This document shows positions 52,045 through 61,288 of a DNA stretch of 64,000 nucleotides, one piece after another. The stretch's first letter is position 1. Every line of letters starts with the position of its first letter. This stretch comes from an uncultured Alphaproteobacteria bacterium (GTDB lineage Bacteria > Pseudomonadota > Alphaproteobacteria > RF32 > CAG-239), in contig CAKQRB010000021.1 of assembly GCA_934271195.1 (NCBI GenBank), positions 1 through 64,000 on the forward strand, written 5' to 3'. A program made the position numbers and the translations under genes. The notes below the pieces were generated by a model. That model worked only from the letters and a program-made list of their open reading frames with translations, did not search any database and was not told where the DNA came from.

Positions 52045-52662
52045 ATGAGTGAAGAAGATGAATGGCAAAAGCAGATAAAAGAAGCGGAGGAACAAGCCGC
52101 CAAAATCGAACAAATGCGTCAAAATCTGCAAAATAGTGGAGACGAAAGAAATTTAAGGGTAGAAAAAGAAGTGCCGGTGTTTGGGGACGAAACCAAATAT
52201 AAATTAACGGACAATACCGGCGCTTGTACCGAGATCCATATTAAAGACAGCGGAAAGGTCGAAGCCCGTGGCGAGCAGACCGAGCTGGCGGACAATGTGG
52301 AAAAGAACGAAAAAGTTCAGCCTAAAAACGCTCATCCGGAAGCGCAAAGCGACGTTCGCCGACAGGCATATCAGGCGATTGACGCATCGGTATTGACCGA
52401 AGCGGAAAAGACAGAGTTAAAACAACGGGTTGAGAATTATAACTTTGCTGAAGCCAAAGAAAAACCGGAAGAAATGGTCGAAAGCTTAAAAACGTCAGTC
52501 AGCCGGCAGGAAAATAAAAAACAGGAAGACGCAGAAAAAATTCAGCAACATCGAGGCGTGAGCAATAAGAAAAAACAAGACGTGTCGAGAAATTCTGACC
52601 GTATGATAAACAAAAGTCTGACGGCCGAAACGCTGAAAGATCTCGCCAATAAAGGAAGATAA
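52045..52662 (+). CDS. Hydrophilic, charged protein of unknown function (205 aa)
   Basis: Rich in Glu, Lys, Gln and Asn throughout; helical and likely coiled-coil at the N terminus (DEWQKQIKEAEEQAAKIEQM). It has one ordered-looking part near residues 110-155 (RRQAYQAIDASVLTEAEKTE) and a basic C terminus. No signal peptide, no membrane segment, no known family. The start at 52045 follows GGAGATTGGACG and fits the promoter at 51983-52010; an earlier ATG at 51808 lies inside rnhA. Composition resembles the tails of the S41-like and toxin-like proteins in this window. Confidence 0.7.
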   Translation: MSEEDEWQKQIKEAEEQAAKIEQMRQNLQNSGDERNLRVEKEVPVFGDETKYKLTDNTGACTEIHIKDSGKVEARGEQTELADNVEKNEKVQPKNAHPEAQSDVRRQAYQAIDASVLTEAEKTELKQRVENYNFAEAKEKPEEMVESLKTSVSRQENKKQEDAEKIQQHRGVSNKKKQDVSRNSDRMINKSLTAETLKDLANKGR

Positions 52663-52688
52663 GGCAAAAGTTTTTTCTTTTGCAAGCT

Positions 52689-53432
52689 TTATACGATGCT
52701 TTCCAGAGAATTGAACAACTCGCGGATGTCTTCTGGATTACATAAACGGTGATTGGAATTTTTCAGCATTTTCACCACCACCTGAGAACTGCGCAGGCAT
52801 TTTGCAATATTCATCGCTTTATTCGGATCAAGACAGTCGTCTTTCATTCCCTGCAGCAAATGCACCGGACAATCTATCGGGATTTCCCGCCCGAGCAGGC
52901 ACATCTCCCGCGCTGTATCAAACATTTTTTTTGTAAAGATATAAGAAAAATCTTTGGTGGCAAATTCCAAACGTCCGGACTGTGTCATTGTCTGTTTTTG
53001 CTCCGGTGTAAAGACATATTGCTCCAAATCTTTGGTAAAATCAGGCGCTGCCGCCAGTCCGACAACTCCGCGGACTCTGTCCGGACGTTCCGCCGCCGCC
53101 AACAGGCTGAGCCAGCCGCCGATGGAAGATCCGACTAAAACAACCAACCCGTCAACCATCTCGTCAATAATCTCAAGAATTTGGGATTTCCAAACGGCCA
53201 TGTCGGCTTCTTCATAACGCTCCGAGTCGGAACCATGGCCGGCCAGTTCATAACGGAAAAAGCCAATGCCGCGGGCGGCGCACCATTCTTTCACGCTTTC
53301 CGGCTTGCGTCCCCAGCAGTCAGAGAACAATCCGTGAATATAAATTACGCTAATTTTGTGGGTTGACAAAGATTTTGCTTGGCTATACTCAAATTTGGTT
53401 GTAAAGTTGGTTTTAAATTTGCGGTTTTGCAT
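52689..53432 (-). CDS. Alpha/beta hydrolase
   Basis: 247 residues. HGLFSD oxyanion region, nucleophile elbow GSSIGG, acid in QGMKDDCLDP and catalytic His in NSNHRL form a full triad. Closest in style to the ABHD10/YqiA-like small serine esterases; substrate not predictable. The N-terminal 15 residues are basic. Start at 53432 with GAGGTAATT upstream. Divergent from the glycosyltransferase gene. Confidence 0.88.
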   Translation of the reverse strand: MQNRKFKTNFTTKFEYSQAKSLSTHKISVIYIHGLFSDCWGRKPESVKEWCAARGIGFFRYELAGHGSDSERYEEADMAVWKSQILEIIDEMVDGLVVLVGSSIGGWLSLLAAAERPDRVRGVVGLAAAPDFTKDLEQYVFTPEQKQTMTQSGRLEFATKDFSYIFTKKMFDTAREMCLLGREIPIDCPVHLLQGMKDDCLDPNKAMNIAKCLRSSQVVVKMLKNSNHRLCNPEDIRELFNSLESIV

Positions 53433-53477
53433 AATTACCTCAGTTTGAATAAATTTTGAAAGGATTGTAATTTAGAA

Positions 53478-54629
53478 ATGAGCAGCAGTAAAGAAAAAAA
53501 ACCGGTTGTCCTGCAGGTTTTGCCCGAAATGGAAACCGGCGGTGTTGAAGTCGGAACGGTTGAGGTCGCTTCCGAACTGCAAAAGCATGGAATCAAAAAT
53601 TTTGTGGCTTCGCAGGGCGGACGAATGGTTTATGACCTTGATAAATTGAAAGTTCCGCATTTTACCCTGCCGCTCAAAAGCAAAAATCCGTTCAAAATGC
53701 GCAAAAATGCCCGCATATTGGAAAAGATTATCCGTGATAACGGGATAAATATTGTCCATGCTCGTTCGCGTGCGCCGGCATGGAGCGCCTATTGGGCAGC
53801 CAAAAGAGCCGGCGTTAAGTTTGTTACCACTTTTCACGGCACATACGGCCTCGGCCCTTGGGGAATTAAGAAGATTTATAACAGGGTTATGACTTACGGC
53901 GAAAGGGTTATTGCCATTTCCAACCATATTAAAAATCATGTCCTGCAAAATTATAAAACCGACGAGACCAAAATCCGCCTGATTCACCGCTGTGCTGATA
54001 TTGAGCGCTTTTCGCCGACCGCCGTTACGCAGGAACGCATGATTAATAAAATTAAAGAGTACAATATTGCCGATGACAAGCCCGTATTGCTGCTTCCGGG
54101 GCGCATAACCCGTTGGAAAGGCCAGCATTTGCTGATAGAAGCTCTTGCCAAAATGAAAAACCGGAATTACTATTGCATTATCACCGGAGACAGCCAGGGG
54201 CGCCAGCATTATATGGATTATCTGGAAGAGTTGGTTCATAAATACAAACTGGAAGATCGGGTCGGCTTTTTCGGACGCTATTCCGACGTTCCGGCGCTGA
54301 TGATGATAGCAAACGTTGTTTTGTCAACGGCAATCGAGCCGGAAGCCTTTGGCCGCATATCTATTGAGGGGCAGGCTATGGGCAAAATCGTTGTTGCTTC
54401 TGACATCGGCGGTACGCTTGATACTGTGGTTGACGGCAAAACCGGCAAACTGTTCAAAAGCAATGATGCGCAGTCTCTGGCCGACGCGCTGGACTGGGCG
54501 CTTGGCCTGTCTGCTGCAGAAGCCGAAAAAATCGGCAAAGCCGGTATAGAAAATGTCCGCGCTAATTTTACCAAACAAATTATGTGCGGCAAAACAATAG
54601 AAGTTTATAAAGAAGTTTTGGGAGAGTGA
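53478..54629 (+). CDS. GT4-type glycosyltransferase
   Basis: 383 residues with the two-domain GT-B layout: VLPEMETGGVEVGTVEVASEL at the N terminus, HARSRAPAWSAYWAAKRAG, and the donor-site block LLLPGRITRWKGQHLLIEAL then EPEAFGRISIEGQAMGK (Ex7E). A sugar nucleotide donor is expected, with a surface polysaccharide or lipopolysaccharide as likely acceptor. Upstream of thrS by 94 nt. Acceptor unknown. Confidence 0.92.
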   Translation: MSSSKEKKPVVLQVLPEMETGGVEVGTVEVASELQKHGIKNFVASQGGRMVYDLDKLKVPHFTLPLKSKNPFKMRKNARILEKIIRDNGINIVHARSRAPAWSAYWAAKRAGVKFVTTFHGTYGLGPWGIKKIYNRVMTYGERVIAISNHIKNHVLQNYKTDETKIRLIHRCADIERFSPTAVTQERMINKIKEYNIADDKPVLLLPGRITRWKGQHLLIEALAKMKNRNYYCIITGDSQGRQHYMDYLEELVHKYKLEDRVGFFGRYSDVPALMMIANVVLSTAIEPEAFGRISIEGQAMGKIVVASDIGGTLDTVVDGKTGKLFKSNDAQSLADALDWALGLSAAEAEKIGKAGIENVRANFTKQIMCGKTIEVYKEVLGE

Positions 54630-54723
54630 CGGTCATTCTCCCGCCGGAACCGCAGAATTGTCATTTGCCTGTGGTTTTGTCCGTAAATTAAATGACAAAA
54701 AAGTAATATAAGGAAATTTAAAA

Positions 54724-56655
54724 ATGGTTGCGATTAAATTGCCTGACGGCAGTATTCTTGATATGGAGAGCGGTGTCAACGGTTTTGACATTGCCAATAA
54801 AATTAGTTCTAACCTGGCCAAGGCGGCTTTAGCCATCACCGTAAACGGCACGACACAGGATTTGAGCACCCCTATCACTACCGACGCAACCGTAACAATC
54901 ATTACCGGTAAAGATAAAGAGGGTCTGCACATCATCCGTCACTCCTGCTCGCACGTTATGGCACAGGCGGTTAAAGAATTGTGGAAAGACGTTCAAGTCA
55001 CGATCGGACCGGCTATTGAAAATGGCTTTTATTATGACTTTTCCCGCAAAGAACCTTTTACGACTGAAGATTTTGAAAAAATCGAGGCAAAAATGCACGA
55101 AATTGTCAAACGTGATGAAAAAGTCGAACGCATTGTCATGCCGCGAGACGAAGCGATTAAATTTTTCAAAGATTTGGGTGAACATTACAAAGCCGAAATT
55201 ATTGAAGACCTGCCGCAGGACGAAGTGATTTCTCTTTATCGTCAGGGCAGCTTTACCGATCTCTGCCGCGGGCCGCACGTTCCTTCTACCGGCAAAATCG
55301 GCGATGCATTCAAACTTATGAAAGTTGCCGGCGCTTATTGGCGCGGCGATTCGAGCAAAGAAATGCTGCAGCGTATCTATGCCACGGCCTGGGCTGATAA
55401 AAAAGATTTGAAAGCTTATCTTGAAATGCTGGAAGAAGCGGCCAAACGCGATCACCGCAAACTCGGGCGTGAAATGGACTTGTTCCACTTTGAACCTGAC
55501 TATGCGCCGGGGGCGGTTTTCTGGCACGATAAAGGCTATAAAATTTACCGCAAGCTGATTGAATATATGCGCAAACGTCAGGAAAATAACGGCTATATCG
55601 AAATCAGCACGCCGCGCGTTATGGACAGATGCTTGTGGGAAACTTCCGGCCACTGGGACAAATACGGCGCTCATAACTATTCCGGCCAGACCGAGGATAA
55701 AAAATGGTTCTGTATCAAACCGATGAACTGCCCCGGCGGTTTGCTGGTCTACAAGCAGGGGATTAAGTCTTACCGTGACCTGCCGCTGCGTGTGGCCGAG
55801 TTCGGCAAAGTCAACCGCTACGAGGCTTCCGGTTCTTTGATGGGACTGATGCGCGTTCGCGAATTTACGCAGGACGATGCCCATATTTTCTGCACGCCGG
55901 AACAAATGGAAGAAGAATGTATTACAACTTTGAAGCTGATACTGGATATTTATAAAGACTTTGGCTTTAATGACGTCAAGATTTATCTCTCAACCCGTCC
56001 GGACAGCATTTACCGTATCGGTTCTGACGAAATTTGGGATTTGTGCGAAAATGCACTGGCCAATGCTTTGACTTCGCATGGTTATAAATTTGAAATCAAT
56101 GAAGGCGAGGGCGCATTCTACGGTCCGAAACTTGAGTTTATTCTGAAAGACGCTATCGGCCGTGAGTGGCAGTGCGGAACAATTCAGGTTGATATGAATC
56201 TGCCGCAGCGCTTTGATATTTCTTATATCGGTGAAGACGGAGAGAAACATCAGCCGGTTATGTTGCACCGCGCCTTGTTCGGCTCAATTGAAAGATTCTT
56301 AGGTATTTTGATTGAGAACCATGCCGGCAAACTGCCGCTGTGGCTTTCTCCGGAGCAAGTCGTTGTTGCGCCGATTGTCAGCGAATTTGACGATTATGCC
56401 GAAGAAGTCGCCGCCGCTTTGAAAAAAGCCGGCTTGAACGTGAAGACGGATCTGCGCAATGAAAAAATCAATTATAAGATTCGCGAGCACTCGGTTGCTA
56501 AAATTCCGGTCATTGCCGTTGTCGGAGCCAAAGAAAAAGAAAACCGCACGGTAACGGTTCGCCGGATTGGTTCTGACAAACAGGAAGTCATGAAACTTGA
56601 TGATTTTGTGCAGACTTTGGCGCAGGAAGCGCAAATGCCGTCACAAGATAAGTAA
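54724..56655 (+). CDS. thrS: Threonyl-tRNA synthetase
   Basis: 643 residues with N-terminal TGS domain, editing domain (HSCSHVMAQAV with the HxxxH-type site), class II catalytic core with zinc ligands Cys in MNCPGG, His in DDAHIFC and His in MLHRALFGS, and C-terminal anticodon-binding domain (PLWLSPEQVVVAPI). ATG at 54724 with AAGGAAATTTAAA upstream. No operator or T-box leader is seen in the 94-nt leader. Confidence 0.98.
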   Translation: MVAIKLPDGSILDMESGVNGFDIANKISSNLAKAALAITVNGTTQDLSTPITTDATVTIITGKDKEGLHIIRHSCSHVMAQAVKELWKDVQVTIGPAIENGFYYDFSRKEPFTTEDFEKIEAKMHEIVKRDEKVERIVMPRDEAIKFFKDLGEHYKAEIIEDLPQDEVISLYRQGSFTDLCRGPHVPSTGKIGDAFKLMKVAGAYWRGDSSKEMLQRIYATAWADKKDLKAYLEMLEEAAKRDHRKLGREMDLFHFEPDYAPGAVFWHDKGYKIYRKLIEYMRKRQENNGYIEISTPRVMDRCLWETSGHWDKYGAHNYSGQTEDKKWFCIKPMNCPGGLLVYKQGIKSYRDLPLRVAEFGKVNRYEASGSLMGLMRVREFTQDDAHIFCTPEQMEEECITTLKLILDIYKDFGFNDVKIYLSTRPDSIYRIGSDEIWDLCENALANALTSHGYKFEINEGEGAFYGPKLEFILKDAIGREWQCGTIQVDMNLPQRFDISYIGEDGEKHQPVMLHRALFGSIERFLGILIENHAGKLPLWLSPEQVVVAPIVSEFDDYAEEVAAALKKAGLNVKTDLRNEKINYKIREHSVAKIPVIAVVGAKEKENRTVTVRRIGSDKQEVMKLDDFVQTLAQEAQMPSQDK

Positions 56656-56674
56656 TCTGTATTTCAGTATCACA

Positions 56675-56706
56675 AAAGAGCCGCTCTGAAAAGAGCGGCT
56701 CTTTTT
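56675..56706 (+). terminator. Terminator of thrS
   Basis: AGAGCCGCTCT/AGAGCGGCTCT 11-bp stem followed by five T. Confidence 0.9.
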
Positions 56707-56733
56707 CTATAGTGATAACTGAAATATTCTTTT

Positions 56734-57002
56734 ATATCCACTGTCAGAGCAACGCGGTCTCTGAGGCAGGGCACTGACAATTGCTGCCTCACCCGCCGCA
56801 AACTGCAAGTTTTTCAAGGTACACATTTTTTCATATCCTCTGCGGGAGCAACGCAGTCTCTGAGGCAAGGCGCTGACACTTGCGGCCTCACCCGCCGCAA
56901 ACTGCAAGATTTTCAAGGTACACATTTTTTTATATCCTCTGCGGGAGCAACGCGGTCTCTGTGGCAGGACGCTGACAATTGTTGCCTCACCCGCCGGGTG
57001 TG
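56734..57002. repeat. Three tandem copies of a 99-bp repeat unit
   Basis: Units begin ATATCC at 56734, 56833 and 56932, exactly 99 bp apart; the third is truncated or diverged after ACCCGCCG. Each holds GAGCAACGC, GTCTCTG and a dyad (in copy 1 GAGGCAG 56763-56769 with CTGCCTC 56784-56790). The period is a multiple of three, so an open frame crosses copies on the minus strand, but with no start signal or homology. A single diverged unit lies at 10049-10110. Confidence 0.75.
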
Positions 57003-57018
57003 AGGTATTATGACATCT

Positions 57019-57471
57019 CTACCTCTTTGCGGCAAAAAAAGATTTTAGAATTTGAGAGCACTCTTCTTGCAAAAAACCGCTTTCCACAATCGGACGATGA
57101 TGACAAGTCGGCTGCTGGTAAAACTTCACGCCGTTAAGAACTGCGCCGCCTTTAGTGTCTTCGGTTCCGATATACAAATGTTCAATTCTGGCAAAAGAAA
57201 TAGCTGCCGCACACATGGTGCAGGGCTCAAGCGTTACATACATATCCAGCCCGCGCAAACGGTTACAGTTAAGTTTGCGGCAGGCTTTCTGAATTGCCAG
57301 AATTTCGGCGTGAGCCGTTGCATCAAGCGAATGTTGGCTTAAATTATAGGCAGAGGCAATAATTTCGCCATCTGTTGGATTAACAATCAACGCACCGACC
57401 GGAATCTCGTCTGCTGCGGCTGCCTGCCGCGCCAGTTCAAGAGCCTTGTCCATATAAAATTTGTGATTCAT
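57019..57471 (-). CDS. tadA: tRNA-specific adenosine deaminase
   Basis: 150 residues. Converts A34 of tRNA-Arg(ACG) to inosine. The zinc-dependent deaminase site has HAEILAIQ and TLEPCTMCAAAI. The start at 57471 has AAAGGT upstream; the longer frame to 57486 starts at TTG and is not supported. Divergent from rluB across 61 bp. Confidence 0.95.
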   Translation of the reverse strand: MNHKFYMDKALELARQAAAADEIPVGALIVNPTDGEIIASAYNLSQHSLDATAHAEILAIQKACRKLNCNRLRGLDMYVTLEPCTMCAAAISFARIEHLYIGTEDTKGGAVLNGVKFYQQPTCHHRPIVESGFLQEECSQILKSFFAAKR

Positions 57472-57532
57472 CTTTGACCTTTGCAAAATTTATGTGTATT
57501 ATACGGATAATATTAAAAAAGGAAAGAAAAAT

Positions 57533-58255
57533 ATGTCTGAAAGAATAGCCAAGTTTATAGCCCGTTCGGGGGTTTGTTCCCGCCGTGCCGCGGAAGATCT
57601 GATTGCTCAGAAAAGGGTAACCGTAAATGGCGAACCCATTGAAAGCCCGGCTTTTAACGTTGAAGGAAATGAAAAAATTTTGATTGACGGCGAAAAACTT
57701 CCGGCTAAGGAAAGCAGCCGCCTTTGGCTTTATTACAAACCAACCGGTCTGGTGACAACGCATAAGGACAATCAGAATCGCCCGACTGTTTTTGACAATC
57801 TTCCGGCAGGCATGCCGCGCGTTATTTCCGTCGGCCGGCTTGATTTGAACTCCGAGGGACTTTTGCTGCTGACCAATAATGGCGAACTTTCGCGTCGTCT
57901 GGAGCTTCCGGGAAATGGCTGGGCCAGAAGATACAAGGTTAAGGTTCATGGTTTTCTTGATGAAAAAAAACTGGCTTCTCTGGCAAACGGCATTACTGTG
58001 GACGGGGTGGAATACGGTTCAATCAAAGTTGAAATTGAGAATAAAACCGGCACAAACGCCTGGCTGATTGTTTCTCTGACAGAAGGTAAAAATCGTGAAA
58101 TCCGTAAGGTGATGAAGGCTGTCGGACTGGATGTCGCCCGCCTGATACGGCTTTCTTACGGACCGTTCCAGCTTGGCTCGATGAAAAAAGGCGAGGTCAG
58201 GGAAGTCTCTGGAAAAGTATTGAAAGAACAGCTCGGCAAAGATTTTGAATTATGA
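57533..58255 (+). CDS. rluB: 23S rRNA pseudouridine synthase, RluB family
   Basis: 240 residues with an N-terminal S4 RNA-binding domain (ERIAKFIARSGVCSRRAAED) and a RsuA-type catalytic domain with the Asp in GRLDLNSEGLLLLTNNGEL. The C-terminal EGKNREIRKVMKAVGL is typical of the RluB/RsuA/RluE group; the alphaproteobacterial pairing with rsmD favours RluB-like activity on 23S rRNA. The start at 57533 has AAGGAAAG upstream. Overlaps rsmD by 4 bp. Confidence 0.92.
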   Translation: MSERIAKFIARSGVCSRRAAEDLIAQKRVTVNGEPIESPAFNVEGNEKILIDGEKLPAKESSRLWLYYKPTGLVTTHKDNQNRPTVFDNLPAGMPRVISVGRLDLNSEGLLLLTNNGELSRRLELPGNGWARRYKVKVHGFLDEKKLASLANGITVDGVEYGSIKVEIENKTGTNAWLIVSLTEGKNREIRKVMKAVGLDVARLIRLSYGPFQLGSMKKGEVREVSGKVLKEQLGKDFEL

Positions 58256-58797
58256 GAATCATCGCCGGCAAATATCGCGGCAAAAAATTAAAGTCGCCGC
58301 TGACTGATAAAATCCGGCCGACTGCAGATCGGGTGCGGGAAGCTGTTTTTAATATTTTAAATGCGCGCCTGAACCAAAATTGGTCGGATTACGCTTTGCT
58401 TGAAATTTTTGCCGGTACCGGTGCTTTCGGTTTGGAGGCTTTGTCCCGCGGTGTTAAAAAAATCTGCCAGATAGATATAGATACCAGAACGGCTGCCGCG
58501 AATGCCGCATTGTTTCCTGAAGAAAAATCCCGCATAAAGCTGCTGCGTGCCGATGCCGCAAAGCTGGGAACTCCTGCTGAAAAATTCAATCTGTTGTTTA
58601 TGGACGCCCCATATAATCGGGGACTGAGTGAAAAAGCTCTGGCTTCGGCTGCGAACGGCGGCTGGTTGGAGCCGGAAGCCTTGTGTCTGGTCGAAGTCGA
58701 AAAGAAAGAACAAATCAAAGTTCCCGAAAATTATGAAGTTTTGGAAGAACGGAGCTACGGTCTTGCCAAAATTTTATTTCTTAAATTCAAAGGTTAA
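58252..58797 (+). CDS. rsmD: 16S rRNA (guanine-966-N2)-methyltransferase
   Basis: 181 residues. MRIIAGKYRGKKLKSP, RPTADRVREAVFNIL, the SAM-site EIFAGTGAFGLEALSRG and the catalytic MDAPYN (DPPY variant). Overlaps rluB (ATGA), convergent and 4 bp overlapping with the DUF2125 gene. Confidence 0.95.
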   Translation: MRIIAGKYRGKKLKSPLTDKIRPTADRVREAVFNILNARLNQNWSDYALLEIFAGTGAFGLEALSRGVKKICQIDIDTRTAAANAALFPEEKSRIKLLRADAAKLGTPAEKFNLLFMDAPYNRGLSEKALASAANGGWLEPEALCLVEVEKKEQIKVPENYEVLEERSYGLAKILFLKFKG

Positions 58798-59939
58798 AAC
58801 TTTGCAACGGTAATATTTTCAATCAACAGCTTGCGGTCTTTGTAATCAACCGGCGCAATGACCGTAAGATATTTGTCTTTTGGGGAGAGCTTAAAGGCCT
58901 TGTTGCCGAGCAGGATTTTACTGACAAACACGCCCTTGCTGTCAAGCCACTGATATTGCAACATACTGTCCATACTTTCCGCCAGTCCTTTGGAAGATGT
59001 GTCCAAATGCAGATTCGGCTCCAGCTTTTCATTAAAATAGAGACTGCCGCGACCGACCAAAGCGAGAGGTTTCCAGTTTAATGAAGCATATTTCAGGTTG
59101 ATGTAGCCGCCGGCCTCCAGCCATTCGTAAATGGCGGAACGATAAGACGTGTTGCCGTGAACTTTTCCCATGACGTCCGCCTCTGCAAAAATCATGTCAA
59201 TTTTATCAGACAAGGCAATTTCATACTTCTTGTCAAATCTCAAATTTCCCACCAGCAGAGAGCAGCCCCATGCCGGTACTAAACCTGTCTGGTTGGCCGG
59301 TGTTTTACGAACGGCGGAAAAAAGCATGTCGCCGATTTGCGCCGTATGCCGGACATTCACTTCTTTGGCGCTGACAATCAAATGCACAAGCTGGTCTTTT
59401 TCGTTAATGTCCATCAGAATCAACGGATTCGGAATATCAAGGTTATATGTTTTCTGATGAAAATAAACCTTTATTTCGGGAGACAGGCGGATTGTAATTT
59501 TACGGGGATTAAAAAGATTAGCCGAAACCTCGATTTTAGGAATTTCCACCATAAAAGTCCGTTCCCGGTACAGGCTGTAAAATTGAAAATTCTGTACAGT
59601 GACCAAACTTCCCGGATAAGTCGAAGAGAAAGAAATGTTGTTGTAAGCCACATCCCATCCGGTCTCGTTGAGAGAATTCTGAATTTTGACGATTTCACTT
59701 TTGATAAGGCCTATGGCATAAGAGCGCGAAAAAAGAACCCACATCCAGATAAATGTCAGCAAAGCGGTAAACAAAAAAGTTCCGATGCCCAATTTGGAAA
59801 TCTGAAAATGAAATTTCCGTTTCGGCCGGCTTTCAGTCATCTCGGTTGTGTCCGGTTTCAGCCCTTCGAAAATCGCCTTAACCTCCAAAACGTCCTCAAC
59901 CGAAGCCTGCTGGCGGGTATGTTCTTCTTTTTCTGCCAA
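58794..59939 (-). CDS. DUF2125-like membrane-anchored protein
   Basis: 381 residues: cytoplasmic N terminus of about 50, one membrane helix (LGIGTFLFTALLTFIWMWVLF), then a beta-rich periplasmic domain (VAYNNISFSSTYPGSLVTVQ, SPEIKVYFHQKTYNLDIPNP). This matches the layout of DUF2125, and its position after plsC in the ftsEX block is typical of Alphaproteobacteria. Function unknown. Start at 59939. Confidence 0.75.
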   Translation of the reverse strand: MAEKEEHTRQQASVEDVLEVKAIFEGLKPDTTEMTESRPKRKFHFQISKLGIGTFLFTALLTFIWMWVLFSRSYAIGLIKSEIVKIQNSLNETGWDVAYNNISFSSTYPGSLVTVQNFQFYSLYRERTFMVEIPKIEVSANLFNPRKITIRLSPEIKVYFHQKTYNLDIPNPLILMDINEKDQLVHLIVSAKEVNVRHTAQIGDMLFSAVRKTPANQTGLVPAWGCSLLVGNLRFDKKYEIALSDKIDMIFAEADVMGKVHGNTSYRSAIYEWLEAGGYINLKYASLNWKPLALVGRGSLYFNEKLEPNLHLDTSSKGLAESMDSMLQYQWLDSKGVFVSKILLGNKAFKLSPKDKYLTVIAPVDYKDRKLLIENITVAKF

Positions 59940-59941
59940 GA

Positions 59942-60709
59942 TTATTTTACCTTTTTATACTTTTGAAGCAAGTCTAGCGTATAAGGATACTTTTTGAAAG
60001 CTTCCTGATTAAGTTCTTCGCATTTATTTTCAATCTTTTGTTTGAGCGTATCCATAAATTCTTTTTTCTCCAACCCCGGAGCAATCGGCGGCATAAATTC
60101 TATAATGACCTTGCCGGGATAACGCATGAAAGAGGCTTTTTCCCAGAACAGGCCGGTATTAAGTGCAACCGGTACCACCGGCAGGCCGAGATTCTGATAA
60201 AGAAAGGCTACGCCGGGTTTGTATTGGGTAGTCGTTTCCGGCTTTGTGCGAGTTCCTTCCGGAAAAATTATAATCGGCCGGCCTTTTGCCACCCGTTTTT
60301 TAGATTCTTTCAGCATATTTTTCATGGCAGCCGAACCGGCAGAGCGGTTGACCGGAATCATGCCGTAAAAATGCGATGCCCAACCGAAGAACGGAATAAA
60401 ATGCAACTCTCGCTTCAAAATGAAAACGCCGGTTTTGATAATGGTTGTCAGATAATAAGTTTCCATCGCCGACTGATGCTTGCAGGCATAAATCACGCCG
60501 CTTTGGCTGATGTGCTCTTTCCCGCGTATTTCAATATCAAGGCCGCAGATAATCTTAAGCAGTATGCGCGATGACGGCTGCATTATGCCGTTCCAGAATT
60601 TAATGCTCAGTTTTTGCGGAAACGGAGCCAGAAAAAGAGAAATAACGGCGCCGAGCAAAATCAGCCCGTAGCAGCAGATGTTAAAAATCAAAGAACGAAT
60701 AAAAAGCAT
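59942..60709 (-). CDS. plsC: 1-acyl-sn-glycerol-3-phosphate acyltransferase
   Basis: 255 residues. Makes phosphatidic acid at the inner membrane. The acyltransferase motif reads KHQSAMET, with Glu in place of the usual Asp of HX4D as is common in alphaproteobacterial PlsC. IIFPEGTRT and VPVALNTG are further family blocks. N-terminal helix anchors it. ATG directly follows the stop of the upstream ydcF-like gene. Confidence 0.93.
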   Translation of the reverse strand: MLFIRSLIFNICCYGLILLGAVISLFLAPFPQKLSIKFWNGIMQPSSRILLKIICGLDIEIRGKEHISQSGVIYACKHQSAMETYYLTTIIKTGVFILKRELHFIPFFGWASHFYGMIPVNRSAGSAAMKNMLKESKKRVAKGRPIIIFPEGTRTKPETTTQYKPGVAFLYQNLGLPVVPVALNTGLFWEKASFMRYPGKVIIEFMPPIAPGLEKKEFMDTLKQKIENKCEELNQEAFKKYPYTLDLLQKYKKVK

Positions 60710-61288
60710 TTAGTCCTCACAGGTAAAAAATTTTTTGCTAAAATAAACATACAGAAATTTGTTGTATTCTGTGGCAATCAGCCAGAAACTCCCCGGATTC
60801 TTCCACCATTTTGCATGAACTTTGTCGGAATAAACAGGACTCGGAACAATTGACACTTTCGGAGAACGATGGCGAAATTCCAGAATACTGCGCGGCAGAT
60901 GATAATTAGAAGTAACCAGTCGGATGGAACGGATATTGTTTTTCTTAATCCATTCGTCGGCTTCAATGGCATTGCCGATGGTGTCTTTGGCTTCGCTTCC
61001 GGTTTGCACTTTTTGCTTTTGGCTGATTTTCAAGTCGTTAAGTTGTTCTATCTGGTTCAAAGACGTCTGTTTGGCAACTCCGGAGATAAACAATTTTTCT
61101 GCCGCGCCATCGTTCAAAAGTGCCACGGCATTGCTGATCCGGTTACGTCCGCCGGTCAGGGCAATAATAGCATCGGTCTTAATGTCGGCAGGGCTTTCAT
61201 AGGAGTTAATATGATGATTAAACCACAAAAATCCGGCAAACCAGAGCAAAAGCAAACATAAAGCAGTAATAATAAAAAGTTTTCTCAT
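60710..61288 (-). CDS. YdcF/SanA-like DUF218 protein
   Basis: 192 residues. An N-terminal membrane helix (LFIITALCLLLLWFAGFLWF), then the DUF218 core with DAIIALTGGRNRISNAVALL, FISGVAKQTS, and ATDTIGNAIEADEW-like AKDTIGNAIEADEW, ending VTSNYHLPRSILEF. Family members act in envelope metabolism; the exact role is unknown. The start at 61288 overlaps the ftsX stop (ATGA), so the upstream frame to 61381 is not used. Confidence 0.88.
   Translation of the reverse strand: MRKLFIITALCLLLLWFAGFLWFNHHINSYESPADIKTDAIIALTGGRNRISNAVALLNDGAAEKLFISGVAKQTSLNQIEQLNDLKISQKQKVQTGSEAKDTIGNAIEADEWIKKNNIRSIRLVTSNYHLPRSILEFRHRSPKVSIVPSPVYSDKVHAKWWKNPGSFWLIATEYNKFLYVYFSKKFFTCED

Noticed and set aside
54829..55905. 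358-codon open frame antisense to thrS
   Set aside because: Shadow of the threonyl-tRNA synthetase gene.
56707..56925. Repeat-encoded small protein on the minus strand
   Set aside because: The open frame follows from the 99-bp period; there is no ribosome site, no homology and the dyads point to a nucleic-acid element.
56734..57002. CRISPR array
   Set aside because: The repeated unit is the whole 99 bp with no unique spacers between short repeats, and there are no cas genes nearby.
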